Of a stretch of DNA of 64,000 nt, positions 10,217 to 20,802 are shown piece after piece (position 1 is the first letter of the stretch; every line of letters starts with the position of its first letter). The notes under the pieces were generated by a model. That model was not told where the DNA came from. It saw only the letters and a list, made by a program, of their open reading frames with translations, and made no database searches. The position numbers and the translations under genes were made by a program. The DNA comes from Vibrio injensis (lineage in GTDB: Bacteria > Pseudomonadota > Gammaproteobacteria > Enterobacterales > Vibrionaceae), in assembly GCF_001895205.1 (NCBI RefSeq), contig NZ_BDJF01000032.1:62001-126000 (forward strand). Direction: 5' to 3'.

Positions 10217-11557
10217 TTAGCAACTGGCTTTAACTGCGGCGGCAATATCTAATGCTGAAGTTTGCACTAACTGAGCATCTTCACCTTCAACCATCACTCG
10301 AATAAGAGGTTCAGTACCCGACGCACGTAACAATACCCGCCCTTTATCACCGAGCTTAGCCTCAACCTGTTTTACCGCGCTTAGTACCGCTGGTGACTCA
10401 AGTGGTTTAGTTTGCCCACTAAAGCGAACATTTTCTAGCACTTGCGGATAGAGTGTCATACCTTGCGATAATTCATGTAAAGACAAATCACTATCAATCA
10501 CAGAGGCCAATACTTGTAAAGCCGCGACAATCGCATCTCCAGTCGTAACTTTATCAAGCAAAATAACATGCCCTGAATTTTCAGCACCAATTTTCCACCC
10601 TTTTTCGAGCAGCTTTTCCATTACATAGCGATCACCGACGGCTGCGCGGACAAATGGAATACCTAACTGTTTCAAGCCATTTTCCATGCCTAAATTCGTC
10701 ATCAGTGTACCAACCACCCCACCTTTCAATTCACCTCGGCGCAAAGCATCTCGAGCGATGATATAAGCAATCTGATCACCATCGATTTTATGACCTAAAT
10801 GGTCCACCATGATGATTCGGTCACCATCACCATCAAAAGCCAGTCCCAAATCAGCCTGCTCAGCAACCACTTTTTGTTGCAATGCACGAACATCGGTCGC
10901 CCCAACCTGATCGTTAATATTTAAACCATTTGGCTCAGTACCGATCGAAATCACTTCTGCACCCAGTTCTTTAAAAACATTAGGCGCGATATGATAAGTC
11001 GCGCCATGGGCACAATCGACGACGATTTTTAAACCAGCGAGACTTAAAGCAGAAGGAAAGGTACTTTTACAAAATTCGATATAACGACCAGCAGCATCAA
11101 CCAAACGAGTCGCTTTCCCCAATTCTGCGGACTCAACGCATTCAATGGGTTTATCCAATTCGGCTTCGATAGCCAGTTCCAATTCATCAGGTAATTTCGT
11201 ACCGGCGGAAGAGAAAAATTTTATGCCATTGTCATAATAAGGGTTGTGCGACGCAGAAATCACAATCCCCGCTTCGGCGCGAAAAGTTTGGGTAAGATAA
11301 GCAACAGCAGGGGTCGGCATTGGCCCTGTGAAAATCGCTTTTAGCCCAGCAGCAGCCAGCCCGGCTTCTAATGCTGACTCTAGCATGTAACCTGAAATTC
11401 GCGTGTCTTTACCGATAATCACTTTTTTGGTGCCTTGCTGAGCCAAAACACGCCCTGCAGCCCAACCCAGTTTTAAAACAAAATCAGGCGTGATTGGATA
11501 TTCACCAACTCGGCCTCGAATGCCATCAGTGCCAAAATAACGTCTAGTATTAGACAT
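10217..11557 (-). CDS. glmM: Phosphoglucosamine mutase
   Basis: A 446-residue enzyme that converts glucosamine-6-phosphate to glucosamine-1-phosphate for UDP-GlcNAc, the precursor of peptidoglycan and LPS. The catalytic phosphoserine lies in [10 protein letters not shown] (about Ser103), the metal-binding loop is DGDGDR and the C-terminal phosphate loop is [12 protein letters not shown]. It lies 9 bases after folP, a conserved folP-glmM pair. This window also has a second mutase of the same superfamily in the chitin operon. Confidence 0.97.
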   Translation of the reverse strand: MSNTRRYFGTDGIRGRVGEYPITPDFVLKLGWAAGRVLAQQGTKKVIIGKDTRISGYMLESALEAGLAAAGLKAIFTGPMPTPAVAYLTQTFRAEAGIVISASHNPYYDNGIKFFSSAGTKLPDELELAIEAELDKPIECVESAELGKATRLVDAAGRYIEFCKSTFPSALSLAGLKIVVDCAHGATYHIAPNVFKELGAEVISIGTEPNGLNINDQVGATDVRALQQKVVAEQADLGLAFDGDGDRIIMVDHLGHKIDGDQIAYIIARDALRRGELKGGVVGTLMTNLGMENGLKQLGIPFVRAAVGDRYVMEKLLEKGWKIGAENSGHVILLDKVTTGDAIVAALQVLASVIDSDLSLHELSQGMTLYPQVLENVRFSGQTKPLESPAVLSAVKQVEAKLGDKGRVLLRASGTEPLIRVMVEGEDAQLVQTSALDIAAAVKASC

Positions 11558-11566
11558 AATGATTCC

Positions 11567-12403
11567 TTAATGTTTATGGCGGTGCATCATTTGTATGATC
11601 GCCAATGCTTCTATAGTTTGTTCAACATCATGTACACGAAGAATGTGCGCACCTTTTAAAGCCGCTAATGTTGCGCTCGTTACGCTTGCCACCATGCATT
11701 GTGCTGGTTCTTTATTTAGTGGCTTAAACAACATTGACTTACGAGACATTCCTGCTAGTAAAGGCAAACCAAAATGATGAAATACCTCTAAATTCGCGAG
11801 CAGATGATAATTGTGTTCAAGCGATTTACCAAAACCAAAACCAGGGTCCAGAATAATATTCTGCCGCTGGATCCCCGCTTTCTCGCATGCGGCGATACGT
11901 TCGGCTAAAAATCCATCCACCTCTTTTAGAATATCATCATACTCAGGAGCGATTTGCATCGTTCTTGGCTGGCCTTTCATATGCATAATACACACTGGCA
12001 CTTGAGCATCGGCGGCAGCTTGCAAAGCCCCCGGCTCTTGTAACGCTCGTACATCATTAATTAAGTCAGCGCCTGCCTGTACCGCCTGACGCATAACCTC
12101 AGGTTTACTAGTATCAATCGATATCCAAATATCAGGATAATACTGGCGAATGGCCTGAATCACGGGAATGACTCGCTCAAGCTCTTCGCTGAGCGATACC
12201 TCTGGCGCACCGGGACGAGTCGACTCACCACCAATATCAATGATATTAACTCCGGCATCAATCATCTGCTTTGCTCGATAAAACGCACGTTGCACAGTAG
12301 TATATTGACCACCATCAGAAAAAGAATCCGGAGTCGTATTCAGTATTCCCATCACTTGAGGCTGGTCAAGCTTCAACTGTTTAGATGTGGTTTGAATTTT
12401 CAT
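11567..12403 (-). CDS. folP: Dihydropteroate synthase
   Basis: A 278-residue TIM-barrel enzyme joining p-aminobenzoate to dihydropterin pyrophosphate in folate synthesis; it is the sulfonamide target. Visible motifs are VMGILNTTPDSFSDGG, IDIGGESTRPGA, DLINDVRAL and ILDPGFGFGKSLEHN. I start at ATG 12401-12403 (GAGG upstream); an in-frame extension to 12466 crosses the likely promoter. It pairs with glmM. Unlike the order in E. coli, where it can be co-transcribed with ftsH, a strong terminator separates the two here. Confidence 0.96.
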   Translation of the reverse strand: MKIQTTSKQLKLDQPQVMGILNTTPDSFSDGGQYTTVQRAFYRAKQMIDAGVNIIDIGGESTRPGAPEVSLSEELERVIPVIQAIRQYYPDIWISIDTSKPEVMRQAVQAGADLINDVRALQEPGALQAAADAQVPVCIMHMKGQPRTMQIAPEYDDILKEVDGFLAERIAACEKAGIQRQNIILDPGFGFGKSLEHNYHLLANLEVFHHFGLPLLAGMSRKSMLFKPLNKEPAQCMVASVTSATLAALKGAHILRVHDVEQTIEALAIIQMMHRHKH

Positions 12404-12468
12404 AAGCCTCTGAATATAGAATGGATTAATAAAGAATACGTTACCTCCATCCCTTGCTAACCTCAAGA

Positions 12469-12499
12469 ATTATACCAAGCAATAAATAATTTATTGCTT
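12469..12499 (-). promoter_or_regulatory. folP-glmM promoter region with 23-nt palindrome
   Basis: A TATAAT (minus strand, 12469-12474) preceded by TTGG suits a promoter 65 bases upstream of folP. The expected -35 region overlaps a perfect 23-base A/T-rich palindrome (12477-12499, arms AAGCAATAAAT). The palindrome could be an operator or a hairpin after the ftsH terminator; I cannot tell which. Confidence 0.5.
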
Positions 12500-12531
12500 A
12501 CGTTATCAAACCTAAAACACCTTCACCAACA

Positions 12532-12560
12532 AACAAAAAACCCCGAAAGAATCGGGGTTT
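12532..12560 (-). terminator. ftsH terminator
   Basis: Stem CCCCGA/TCGGGG with flanking A/T pairs and loop AAGAA. On the minus strand it is followed by TTTTTTGTTTG. It lies 17 bases past the ftsH stop. Confidence 0.85.
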
Positions 12561-12576
12561 CATCATAAAATAGAGA

Positions 12577-14505
12577 TTAATCTTTATCTTTATGCTCTGA
12601 AGCTGGTGGAACATCCGCATCAACTGGTGCAGAGTTGCTTGGCTCCGGTTCAACATTGTCTTGAGTCGCTCTAGCGGCCTGATCGGCCCAACCAGCAGGT
12701 TCACGAATCTCCGATTTACGAGCCATCAAATCATCAATCTGTCCTGCATCGATGGTTTCATATTTCATCAGCGCATCTTTCATCGCGTGCATGATATCCA
12801 TGTTGTTCTCTAGGATTTCACGAGCACGGTCATAGTTACGATCAATGATTTTACGAACTTCATCATCTATCAGTTTGGCCGTATCTTCAGAAACGTGCTT
12901 AGTTTGCGTCACACTACGACCTAAGAACACTTCACCTTCATCTTCTGCATACAAAAGAGGACCGAGTTTCTCTGAAAAACCCCATTGAGTAACCATCTTA
13001 CGAGCAATTGCAGTCGCTCGTTCAATGTCATTCGAAGCCCCAGTGGAAACATTATCAGCACCATAAATCAGCTCTTCAGCAAGACGACCGCCATAAAGGC
13101 TGGATATCATCGACTCAAGATGCTGTTTAGACATACTGACACGATCTTGTTCTGGCAAGTACATTGTCACACCCAACGCTCTACCGCGAGGGATGATAGA
13201 GACCTTATACACCGGATCATGTTCAGGCACCAAACGTCCGACAATTGCATGGCCGGCCTCATGATAAGCCGTTGACGCTTTAGTCTCTTCCGACATTACC
13301 ATTGAACGGCGCTCTGCACCCATCATGATTTTGTCTTTAGCCAGTTCAAACTCAACCATAGACACATTACGTTTATTACCACGAGCGGCAAACAACGCAG
13401 CTTCATTGACTAAGTTGGCTAAATCAGCGCCTGAGAAACCAGGGGTACCACGAGCAATCAATGACGGTTCAACATCATTCGCTAATGGAACTTTACGCAT
13501 ATGAACTTTAAGAATCTGTTCACGGCCACGAACATCAGGTAAACCAACGACAACTTGGCGGTCGAAACGGCCAGGACGCAATAATGCTGGGTCCAATACA
13601 TCAGGACGGTTAGTTGCGGCAATGACGATAACCCCTTCATTACCTTCAAAACCGTCCATCTCAACCAGCATTTGGTTTAAGGTTTGTTCACGTTCATCGT
13701 GACCACCGCCGACACCAGCACCACGCTGACGACCGACCGCATCAATTTCATCGATAAAAATGATACAAGGCGACGCTTTTTTGGCTTGCTCAAACATGTC
13801 ACGCACGCGCGATGCGCCGACACCGACAAACATTTCAACGAAATCAGAACCAGAGATAGTGAAAAAGGGTACCTTTGCTTCACCAGCAATCGCTTTAGCA
13901 AGCAAAGTTTTACCCGTCCCTGGAGGACCTACCATCAATACGCCTGTTGGGATTTTACCGCCCAACTTCTGGAATCGGCTTGGATCACGAAGATAATCGA
14001 CCAGCTCTTTAACATCTTCTTTGGCTTCATCACAGCCAGCAACGTCAGTAAAGTTCGTTTTAATCTGCTCTTCGCTCATCATCCGCGCTTTACTTTTACC
14101 GAAGGACATGGCGCCTTTACCGCCACCGCCTTGCATTTGACGCATGAAGAAAATCCATACCCCAATTAGCAGTATCATTGGGAACCAAGAGATAAAGATA
14201 GTTCCAAGCAAACTTTGCTCTTCTGGCGGCGTTCCTTGTACTCTTACGTTTTGATTAATCAGATCATCAAGCAGCTTTTGATCATATACTGGCATGTAAG
14301 TAACGAAACGATTGTTACTACCACGGCGAGTAAAAGTAATTTCGCTGTTCTTGAATTGAGCTTCCTGAATTTGGCCTTGACCAACTTCATGTACGAATGT
14401 GGTGTAGTCCACTGTTCTTCCGCTGCTGTCACCAGGGCCAAAGCTCTGGAAAACCGACATCAGCACAACGGCGATAACCAGCCACAGTATTAGATTTTTT
14501 GCCAT
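12577..14505 (-). CDS. ftsH: ATP-dependent zinc metalloprotease FtsH
   Basis: A 642-residue inner membrane AAA+ protease that removes misfolded membrane proteins and regulators such as LpxC and RpoH. Two transmembrane helices (about 5-23 and 100-120) enclose a periplasmic domain. Walker A is GPPGTGKT, Walker B is [11 protein letters not shown], the second region of homology is [21 protein letters not shown] and the zinc site is HEAGH. I start at ATG 14503-14505 (MAKNLILW); a TTG three codons upstream is unlikely. It follows rlmE, as in E. coli. Confidence 0.98.
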   Translation of the reverse strand: MAKNLILWLVIAVVLMSVFQSFGPGDSSGRTVDYTTFVHEVGQGQIQEAQFKNSEITFTRRGSNNRFVTYMPVYDQKLLDDLINQNVRVQGTPPEEQSLLGTIFISWFPMILLIGVWIFFMRQMQGGGGKGAMSFGKSKARMMSEEQIKTNFTDVAGCDEAKEDVKELVDYLRDPSRFQKLGGKIPTGVLMVGPPGTGKTLLAKAIAGEAKVPFFTISGSDFVEMFVGVGASRVRDMFEQAKKASPCIIFIDEIDAVGRQRGAGVGGGHDEREQTLNQMLVEMDGFEGNEGVIVIAATNRPDVLDPALLRPGRFDRQVVVGLPDVRGREQILKVHMRKVPLANDVEPSLIARGTPGFSGADLANLVNEAALFAARGNKRNVSMVEFELAKDKIMMGAERRSMVMSEETKASTAYHEAGHAIVGRLVPEHDPVYKVSIIPRGRALGVTMYLPEQDRVSMSKQHLESMISSLYGGRLAEELIYGADNVSTGASNDIERATAIARKMVTQWGFSEKLGPLLYAEDEGEVFLGRSVTQTKHVSEDTAKLIDDEVRKIIDRNYDRAREILENNMDIMHAMKDALMKYETIDAGQIDDLMARKSEIREPAGWADQAARATQDNVEPEPSNSAPVDADVPPASEHKDKD

Positions 14506-14612
14506 GTCACTCAAGGTGCAAGCCTCGCGATAACTAGTTGTAATTAAAGGTAGGGTACTACAGTTTGTAGGCTGTAGCTATAGTGTTAACTCTTACCGAT
14601 AAGGGCAAATAG

Positions 14613-15242
14613 TTAACCTTTGTAACCAGTGGCAACAACATAAACCTCTCGAGAGCGAGCTCTTGAAGAATCTGGTTTACGAATTTTGACCGCCTTGAAC
14701 ATACTACGTACCTCTTGGACATAATGATCAAAACCTTCGCCCTGGAACACTTTGACCACAAAACTACCATTAGGAATCAGAACTTGTCGACACATATCTA
14801 ATGCTAATTCGACCAGATACATCGCTCTTGGTTGATCCACTGAATTATTTCCGGCCATATTAGGGGCCATATCAGACATCACCACATCAACCATATCTGG
14901 TTGAATACGCTCGATTAATGCTGCAAGTACGCTCTCTTCTCGAAAATCACCTTGTAAAAAAGAGACACCAGCAATCGAATCCATCGGCAAAATATCACAA
15001 GCAATGACCTGTCCTGTATCACCAACAATACTAGCCGCATATTGTGACCATCCACCGGGTGCAGCCCCTAAATCAACGACGGTCATACCAGTACGCAGTA
15101 ACTTATCCTTACTTTGGATCTCTTTTAGCTTAAAAATCGCACGTGAACGATAACCTTTCTTTTTTGCTTCATGAACATAGATGTCATCAAAATGCTCTTT
15201 CAACCAACGAGAAGAACTCGCGGAATGTTTCTGTTTACTCAT
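14613..15242 (-). CDS. rlmE: 23S rRNA 2'-O-ribose U2552 methyltransferase
   Basis: A 209-residue SAM-dependent enzyme (also RrmJ/FtsJ) that methylates U2552 in the A-loop of 23S rRNA. Lys38 of the catalytic K-D-K-E set is visible in [10 protein letters not shown], with [13 protein letters not shown] as the SAM motif and [10 protein letters not shown] carrying the Asp. I start at ATG 15240-15242; a longer frame would overlap the divergent yhbY. It heads the rlmE-ftsH unit. Downstream small inverted repeats (14558-14577) sit in the gap before ftsH. Confidence 0.97.
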   Translation of the reverse strand: MSKQKHSASSSRWLKEHFDDIYVHEAKKKGYRSRAIFKLKEIQSKDKLLRTGMTVVDLGAAPGGWSQYAASIVGDTGQVIACDILPMDSIAGVSFLQGDFREESVLAALIERIQPDMVDVVMSDMAPNMAGNNSVDQPRAMYLVELALDMCRQVLIPNGSFVVKVFQGEGFDHYVQEVRSMFKAVKIRKPDSSRARSREVYVVATGYKG

Positions 15243-15360
15243 TCGATACCTAACTAAGGTGATTCTATTCGAGAAAGTCTTGTAGAAAATATAGTCTTCC
15301 TGAGTAGATGGCGCTAAAATGGTGGTTTTCAACCCTAATATTAATAAATTTGGTCGCGTA

Positions 15361-15657
15361 ATGAATCTAAGCAACAAACAAAAGCAGCACCTGAAAGGAT
15401 TGGCTCACCACTTAAACCCAGTAGTATTAATGGGTGCCAATGGCCTCACTGAAGCTGTTTTGGCAGAAATCGAAATTGCGCTTAACTATCATGAACTCAT
15501 TAAAGTCAAGGTAGTATCAGAAGACCGTGAAACGAAACTATTGATTGTTGACGCGATCGTTCGTGAAACGGGTGCAGAAAAGGTCCAAGTAATCGGTAAA
15601 ACTTTGGTCCTTTACCGCCCATCTGAGCAGCGTAAAATCGAATTACCTCGCAAATAA
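15361..15657 (+). CDS. yhbY: Ribosome assembly RNA-binding protein YhbY
   Basis: A 98-residue CRM-domain protein that associates with pre-50S particles. It begins [31 protein letters not shown], including the GxxG-type RNA-binding loop region. It is divergent from rlmE, as in other gammaproteobacteria. The frame extends 14 codons upstream, but those lie in the shared promoter region, so I start at 15361. Confidence 0.95.
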   Translation: MNLSNKQKQHLKGLAHHLNPVVLMGANGLTEAVLAEIEIALNYHELIKVKVVSEDRETKLLIVDAIVRETGAEKVQVIGKTLVLYRPSEQRKIELPRK

Positions 15658-15701
15658 ATTGCTCCGTTCGCTAAGTATGCGAACCTCGCTACTTAAGCTT
15701 A

Positions 15702-15730
15702 TAAAAAGGTCGCTGTAGGCGACCTTTTTA
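15702..15730 (+). terminator. yhbY terminator
   Basis: Stem AAAAAGGTCGC / GCGACCTTTTT with a T-rich end. It lies between yhbY and the convergent greA and can act in both directions. Confidence 0.85.
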
Positions 15731-15808
15731 TTATTGTCTCTCGGAAACACTGGAGACAAACCAAGACAGTGATCTCAACGGTTAATGTCAAAAGTGTCTC
15801 AGCTCGAT

Positions 15809-16282
15809 TTACAGATAATCAACTTTATCTATTTCAAAAACTTTATCGCCGCCAGGAGTCGAGATAGTGACTTCATCACCTTCCATTTTACCAATTAGCC
15901 CACGAGCAATCGGCGAACTGACTGAAATCCGTCCAGCTTTGATTTCCGCCTCATCATCACCAACGATTTGATAACGCTTCTCTTCATCAGTATCGACATC
16001 AATCAAGCTCACTGTCGCACCAAAAATCACTTTTCCTGTGTTTTCTATCTTTGCTATATCAATCACTTGAGCTACCGATAACTTATATTCGATATCGCGG
16101 ATCTGAGCTTCACAGATCCCTTGCTCTTCTCGAGCGGCATGATATTCGGCATTCTCTTTTAAATCACCTAATTCACGAGCTTCAGCGATCGCTTGAGTGA
16201 TTTTGGGACGTAGTTTAAGCAGTCGCTCAAGTTCATCGCGCAGCAACTTTTCGCCACGCACTGTCATTGGAACTTTTTCCAT
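15809..16282 (-). CDS. greA: Transcription elongation factor GreA
   Basis: A 157-residue factor that rescues backtracked RNA polymerase by stimulating transcript cleavage. The N-terminal coiled coil carries the acidic tip ([19 protein letters not shown]), and the C-terminal FKBP-like domain contains [27 protein letters not shown]. Length and motifs are standard. It lies next to ompU, as I recall for V. cholerae. A strong hairpin in its leader suggests a GraL-like leader RNA. Confidence 0.97.
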   Translation of the reverse strand: MEKVPMTVRGEKLLRDELERLLKLRPKITQAIAEARELGDLKENAEYHAAREEQGICEAQIRDIEYKLSVAQVIDIAKIENTGKVIFGATVSLIDVDTDEEKRYQIVGDDEAEIKAGRISVSSPIARGLIGKMEGDEVTISTPGGDKVFEIDKVDYL

Positions 16283-16323
16283 ATTATTACCTCTATGCCA
16301 AAATTATCTTTGGACAATACAAA

Positions 16324-16354
16324 ACTACCCAACCCGATAAGGGGGTCAGGTAGT
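16324..16354 (-). ncRNA. greA leader hairpin, possible GraL-like sRNA terminator
   Basis: On the minus strand a 12-bp stem (two G-U pairs) with a 7-base loop is followed by TTTTGTATTG, about 40 bases before the greA start codon. In E. coli, transcription ending in the greA leader makes the small RNA GraL. The structure and position here are alike; the RNA itself is inferred. Confidence 0.45.
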
Positions 16355-16698
16355 CATTTTTGAATGCATGATTCTCAGTGTAAACAAACATGGCGACGAA
16401 ATCATCCAAATTCAATCATTGCGATCAGAAATTGAGATTGAGCACGATGAGGTAAATTTAATGTGATCCAACCCACACACTCACCTGTCGAAAAAACATT
16501 CAAAATAACTAAAAAAATCTAAATAACCCACTTAAAATCGACGGTCAGACCAGCTTAAAAAAACCAACAAAACTAATATAAATCAGTATCTTGATATTTT
16601 TTACATCACAATAAAACACTGTTCATAACTGAAATTTATATCATTTTACTAACGGATAATGGAACTTTGCAGTTACAAAGGTAGACACGAATAGGTCG

Positions 16699-16749
16699 AA
16701 TGTTCCACCTGAGAGTCACTTCTTTAGAGGTTACACGAGTGGGAACATT
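16699..16749 (+). promoter_or_regulatory. Long-range hairpin in ompU 5' leader
   Basis: AATGTTCC-AC (16699-16708) pairs with GTGGGAACATT (16739-16749), with one bulge and a 30-base loop, about 100 bases before the ompU start. It suggests a structured leader that could control porin mRNA stability or translation. Confidence 0.4.
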
Positions 16750-16847
16750 GGTTGTTCGTTGCACATATCAATGATTTGAACCATCGCTTTCAAACTTTGT
16801 TATGTCGCCGATAACAATTTATGGACAGTAAATTAGGACTTAATAAA

Positions 16848-17852
16848 ATGAACAAAACTCTGATTGCTCTAGCAGTTTCAGCTGCTGCAATGACCGCTGG
16901 TGTTAATGCTGGTGAAATTTACAACCAAGATGGAACTTCGCTTGCGCTAGGTGGCCGCGCTGAAGCACGTCTATCTCTAAAAGATGGTAAAGCAGAAGAT
17001 GCTTCACGTGTACGTATTAATGTATTAGGTAAAACTCAAATCAATGACAGCCTGTATGGTCTTGGTTTCTACGAAGGTGAATTTACTACTGCTGATAATG
17101 GCGATATCGATTCAGATAGTAATAACCTAACTAACCGTTATGCTTTTGCTGGTATCGGTGGTGATTTTGGTCTAGTGACTTACGGTAAAAATGACGGCGC
17201 ACTAGGTGTGATCACTGACTTTACCGATATCATGTCTTACCACGGTAACAAAGCGGCTTACAAACTGACCGTTGCTGACCGTGCTGACAACATGCTGACT
17301 TACGCAGGTCAATTTGATGATCTTGCAGTAAAAGCCAGCTACCGTTTTGCTGACCGTGAAGAAGGGGTAAATTTTGGTGATAATAACCAAGATGGTTACT
17401 CACTATCTGCAATTTATGCATTTGCTGACACTGGCTTTGCTGTTGGTGCTGGTTACGCCGATCAAGACAAAGCTGATCAGTGGATGCTAGCGGCCTCTTA
17501 TGCAATCAACGATTTGTACTTTGCCGGTACTTATGTTGATGGTCAAGATAAGAGTGATGCTATTAAGGTTCAGGGCATCAACAAAAAAGATATCAAAGGC
17601 TACGAGTTAGCAGCTAAATACACTATGCAACAAACCGTATTTACGACAACTTATAACCTTAAAGAAGTAAAAAATGACGGAACAAAATCCGACCAAGAAA
17701 AAATCGACTCTATCGCTATCGATGCAACTTACTTCTTCAAACCTAACTTCCGCTCATACATCTCATACAACTTCAACCTGCTAGATTCAGATAAAGTAGG
17801 TAAAGTGAACGCTGAAGATGAGCTAGCTCTAGGTCTACGTTACGACTTCTAA
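16848..17852 (+). CDS. ompU: Outer membrane porin, OmpU type
   Basis: A 334-residue general porin, a 16-stranded barrel trimer in the outer membrane. The signal peptide MNKTLIALAVSAAAMTAGVNA is near that of V. cholerae OmpU. The mature part shows GGRAEARLSLKDGKAED, SLYGLGFYEGEFTT, YGKNDGALGVITDFTDIMSYHG and the C-terminal FKPNFRSYISYNFNLLDSDKVG, ending in the BAM signal RYDF. I start at ATG 16848 (AGGA upstream) rather than nine codons earlier. In V. cholerae this gene is activated by ToxR. A strong terminator follows. Confidence 0.95.
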   Translation: MNKTLIALAVSAAAMTAGVNAGEIYNQDGTSLALGGRAEARLSLKDGKAEDASRVRINVLGKTQINDSLYGLGFYEGEFTTADNGDIDSDSNNLTNRYAFAGIGGDFGLVTYGKNDGALGVITDFTDIMSYHGNKAAYKLTVADRADNMLTYAGQFDDLAVKASYRFADREEGVNFGDNNQDGYSLSAIYAFADTGFAVGAGYADQDKADQWMLAASYAINDLYFAGTYVDGQDKSDAIKVQGINKKDIKGYELAAKYTMQQTVFTTTYNLKEVKNDGTKSDQEKIDSIAIDATYFFKPNFRSYISYNFNLLDSDKVGKVNAEDELALGLRYDF

Positions 17853-17892
17853 GTCGCCTTAATTATGCATCATCATGCTTAATTAATACTCC

Positions 17893-17922
17893 AAACGCCT
17901 GCGCACTAGCAGGCGTTTTATT
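17893..17922 (+). terminator. ompU terminator
   Basis: A perfect 10-bp stem AAACGCCTGC / GCAGGCGTTT with a 6-base loop, then TTTATT. It lies 40 bases after the ompU stop. Confidence 0.9.
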
Positions 17923-17967
17923 CTCTGGTTATACTTGCCTTCCTGTTTGATTGATTGTCGATCGTTT

Positions 17968-19398
17968 ATGCATTGTCTATGGCGCTACCTTTCTTCTATT
18001 TTCATGTTGCTTTACCTGTTTATCGCGCCCCCCGTTTGGGCCGATTTTGAGCAAGCAAAAGCACAACTGCCAACAGGTACCCGCAGCGGCTTAGTCAGCC
18101 AGTTACTCAATGAACAACAAACCGTTAATCAATACACCGATGGGTATTTCCCGCCTGCCAGCACCTTAAAAATCATTACCGCTTTGGCGAGCCAACTCGA
18201 ACTCGGTGAACAATTTCGTTTTACCACCGAGTTACGTGCTGATAACCATCAGCTGGCCTTGATTTTTTCTGGTGATCCGACTTTGACTACTGCCAACTTA
18301 CGTCAATTATTCAGTCATTATCGTTCTAAACACGGTCGCAAGATTAGCGGAGATATCTGGCTCGACATCAGTCAATTCAGTGGTTATCAACGAGCAGTGG
18401 GCTGGCCTTGGGATAGTCTTGGCGTGTGTTATAGCGCTCCAGTCGGCGCGATTAATCTTGATGGCAACTGTATTCAAGCGTCGATTTATACTCAAGATAA
18501 CGGTTCTACTCGAGTTTATGTCCCTCCTCATTACCCAGTTCATGTTAGTAGTGAGGCTAAAACGGTCTCTCAAGCTCTACAGCAAAGCTTACATTGTGAT
18601 TTAGAGTTAATCGCCACACCTAACAATCATTATCAACTATCAGGCTGTTTAGCGGAACGTGAGCAACCACTACCGCTTCGCTTTGCTGTACAAAATCCTG
18701 AACTTTATGCTCAACGCGTCATTCATCAACTACTACGGCAACTTGGCATCCATTTAGAAGGCGAGATAAAAATCGGTCAGCCCCCAGAAATACAGACTAT
18801 GGCGAGTATTGCAATACATCGCTCAGTAGCGTTGCCTGAACTGCTCAAAATCATGCTGCAAGACTCGGACAACTTGATTGCTGACTCGCTTACCAAAACC
18901 TTAGGCCGGCACTTTTTCTTGCAGCCCGGAAGCTTTGCTAATGGTACAGAAGCCATGAAACAAATTATTTTTGCCAACACCGGAATTGACTTGCAAGATG
19001 CTCAGTTAGTCGATGGATCAGGGTTATCACGTAATAACCGCTTACGCTTAGAGTCGATGCGTCAAATCCTTGCCTATTTGGCTGCTCACGATCAGCAATT
19101 ATCGTTATTGAGTTTGCTGCCAACGGCCGGAGAGAATGGAACTTTACTCTATCGTCGTAGTATGCGTCATAGTAGCGTGCGAGGTCAGCTTATCGCCAAA
19201 AGTGGCTCGTTATACGGTACGCATAACATGGCGGGTTTTGTCGTCGATGAGCAAGGTAAACCACTGAGTCTATTTATTCAGTACGTAACGGATTATTTCC
19301 CATCCACCGCCAATGCTCACTTACCGATAGAACCACCCATTACCCAATTTGAGCTGCGTTTTTATCAAGATGTGATCAACATGGCTCACGGCCAATAA
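17968..19398 (+). CDS. dacB: D-alanyl-D-alanine carboxypeptidase/endopeptidase (PBP4)
   Basis: A 476-residue periplasmic class C penicillin-binding protein that trims stem peptides and cuts cross-links. The three active-site motifs are Ser65-x-x-Lys68 (ASTLK), Ser300-Asp-Asn302 (SDN) and Lys411-Ser-Gly (KSG). The signal peptide ends at PPVWA, about residue 25, if ATG 17968 is the start. A TTG at 17935 and an ATG at 18004 are alternatives; none has a strong ribosome-binding site. It is flanked by terminators, so it is probably monocistronic. Confidence 0.93.
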   Translation: MHCLWRYLSSIFMLLYLFIAPPVWADFEQAKAQLPTGTRSGLVSQLLNEQQTVNQYTDGYFPPASTLKIITALASQLELGEQFRFTTELRADNHQLALIFSGDPTLTTANLRQLFSHYRSKHGRKISGDIWLDISQFSGYQRAVGWPWDSLGVCYSAPVGAINLDGNCIQASIYTQDNGSTRVYVPPHYPVHVSSEAKTVSQALQQSLHCDLELIATPNNHYQLSGCLAEREQPLPLRFAVQNPELYAQRVIHQLLRQLGIHLEGEIKIGQPPEIQTMASIAIHRSVALPELLKIMLQDSDNLIADSLTKTLGRHFFLQPGSFANGTEAMKQIIFANTGIDLQDAQLVDGSGLSRNNRLRLESMRQILAYLAAHDQQLSLLSLLPTAGENGTLLYRRSMRHSSVRGQLIAKSGSLYGTHNMAGFVVDEQGKPLSLFIQYVTDYFPSTANAHLPIEPPITQFELRFYQDVINMAHGQ

Positions 19399-19430
19399 AC
19401 AAAAAGCGCCTAACGGCGCTTTTTGTTTAT
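19395..19430. terminator. Bidirectional terminator between dacB and tyrS
   Basis: A perfect 16-bp stem (ATAAACAAAAAGCGCC and its complement) with loop TAAC. T-rich arms on both strands serve the convergent dacB and tyrS. It begins inside the dacB stop codon. Confidence 0.92.
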
Positions 19431-19481
19431 TGGGGATAACTCATGCTTTGACAATTTAACAGCATCAAAGCTTATCACTAC

Positions 19482-20672
19482 TCATGACTCAATAGTTACT
19501 CGTGCGAACTTACGTTTACCAACTTGATAGACATAAGTTCCAACCGTTGGAGTGAACTTAGCATCATCAATTTTTTCACCATCTTGCTTAGCCGCGCCTT
19601 GTTTTACCATGCGCATCGCATCCGAAGTTGAGCCAACCAAGCCAGCATCTTTAAGTAAATTAGCAATCGCAATCCCTTGAGCAAAGGTAAACTCTGGCAT
19701 TTCATCAGGTAGAGCACCTTTTTGAAAACGATTAATGAATTCTTGTTCTGCCGCATCAGCATCGGCTTGTGAATGGAAACGAGCGATGATCTCTTTAGCC
19801 AGTAGAATTTTAACGTCTCTTGGGTTAGCACCGTTGGCTACATCAGCTTTAAATTGCTCGACTTCCGCTAACGGACGGAAAGACAACAATTCATAATAAC
19901 TCCACATCAAATCGTCAGAGATTGACATGATCTTACCAAACATTTCGCTTGGCGCTTCGCTTACCCCAATATAGTTGTGCGCGGACTTAGACATTTTCTT
20001 TTCGCCATCTAAGCCAACTAATAATGGCATCATCAATACCACTTGAGGTTTCTGACCATGAGATTTTTGCAGCTCTCGTCCCATCAGTAAATTAAACTTT
20101 TGATCTGTGCCCCCCAATTCAACATCGGTTTCCATCGCAACGGAGTCATAACCTTGCAGTAAAGGGTACATAAACTCATGAATGGCAATCGGTTGACCAC
20201 CTGCATAGCGCTTTTTAAAATCATCCCGCTCTAACATTCGCGCGACGGTCTGATTGGCAGCAAGTCGGATCATTCCTTCAGCGCCCAGCTCAGACAACCA
20301 TTCAGAGTTAAACTGAATTTTCGTTTTTGTCGGATCAAGTATCTTAAACACTTGCTGCTTATAAGTCTCCGCGTTACGTAGAACATCTTCACGCGTCAAA
20401 GGGGGACGAGTGGTATTTTTACCCGTTGGGTCACCGACCATTCCCGTAAAATCACCAATCAAGAAAGTAACATCATGGCCTAAATCTTGGAAAGTGCGCA
20501 GCTTGTTTAAGATCACCGTATGACCTAAATGAATATCTGGTGCCGTTGGATCAGCTCCAAGCTTAATCCGCAGAGGACGACCTTCTTTCAGTTTTGCGAT
20601 TAATTCCTCTTCTGGGATTAACTCCTCAACACCACGCTTAATCTCAGCTAACGCCGCTTCAATACTCGCCAT
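19482..20672 (-). CDS. tyrS: Tyrosine-tRNA ligase
   Basis: A 396-residue class I synthetase that charges tRNA-Tyr. The HIGH motif appears as HLGH (about residues 47-50) and the second signature as KMSKS (about 230-234). The C-terminal S4-like RNA-binding domain covers about 335-395. The sequence is of the TyrZ-like type rather than the E. coli TyrS type. It is divergent from the M23 peptidase gene. Confidence 0.96.
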   Translation of the reverse strand: MASIEAALAEIKRGVEELIPEEELIAKLKEGRPLRIKLGADPTAPDIHLGHTVILNKLRTFQDLGHDVTFLIGDFTGMVGDPTGKNTTRPPLTREDVLRNAETYKQQVFKILDPTKTKIQFNSEWLSELGAEGMIRLAANQTVARMLERDDFKKRYAGGQPIAIHEFMYPLLQGYDSVAMETDVELGGTDQKFNLLMGRELQKSHGQKPQVVLMMPLLVGLDGEKKMSKSAHNYIGVSEAPSEMFGKIMSISDDLMWSYYELLSFRPLAEVEQFKADVANGANPRDVKILLAKEIIARFHSQADADAAEQEFINRFQKGALPDEMPEFTFAQGIAIANLLKDAGLVGSTSDAMRMVKQGAAKQDGEKIDDAKFTPTVGTYVYQVGKRKFARVTIES

Positions 20673-20802
20673 TCTTGTTCACTCCCACAGATTTGGCAAA
20701 AATTTAATAGTTTGACATCTTACTTGAATAGCGATGCCTTTTGAAACCAGTTAGACTAACCAAATAACGATTTTATTCACGAATGATTGAACGAACACGA
20801 GT

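Larger units (their letters stand above)
16283..16847. other. Divergent greA-ompU regulatory region
   Basis: This 565-base A/T-rich region contains no plausible gene. It holds the greA leader hairpin (16324-16354), both promoters and a long ompU leader with its own stem (16699-16749). A-rich tracts at 16496-16580 could include ToxR sites by analogy with V. cholerae ompU, but I see no convincing repeated motif. Confidence 0.6.

Noticed and set aside
14558..14612. Inverted repeats between rlmE and ftsH as a terminator
   Set aside because: The stems are short and without a T-run, and rlmE-ftsH co-transcription is expected.
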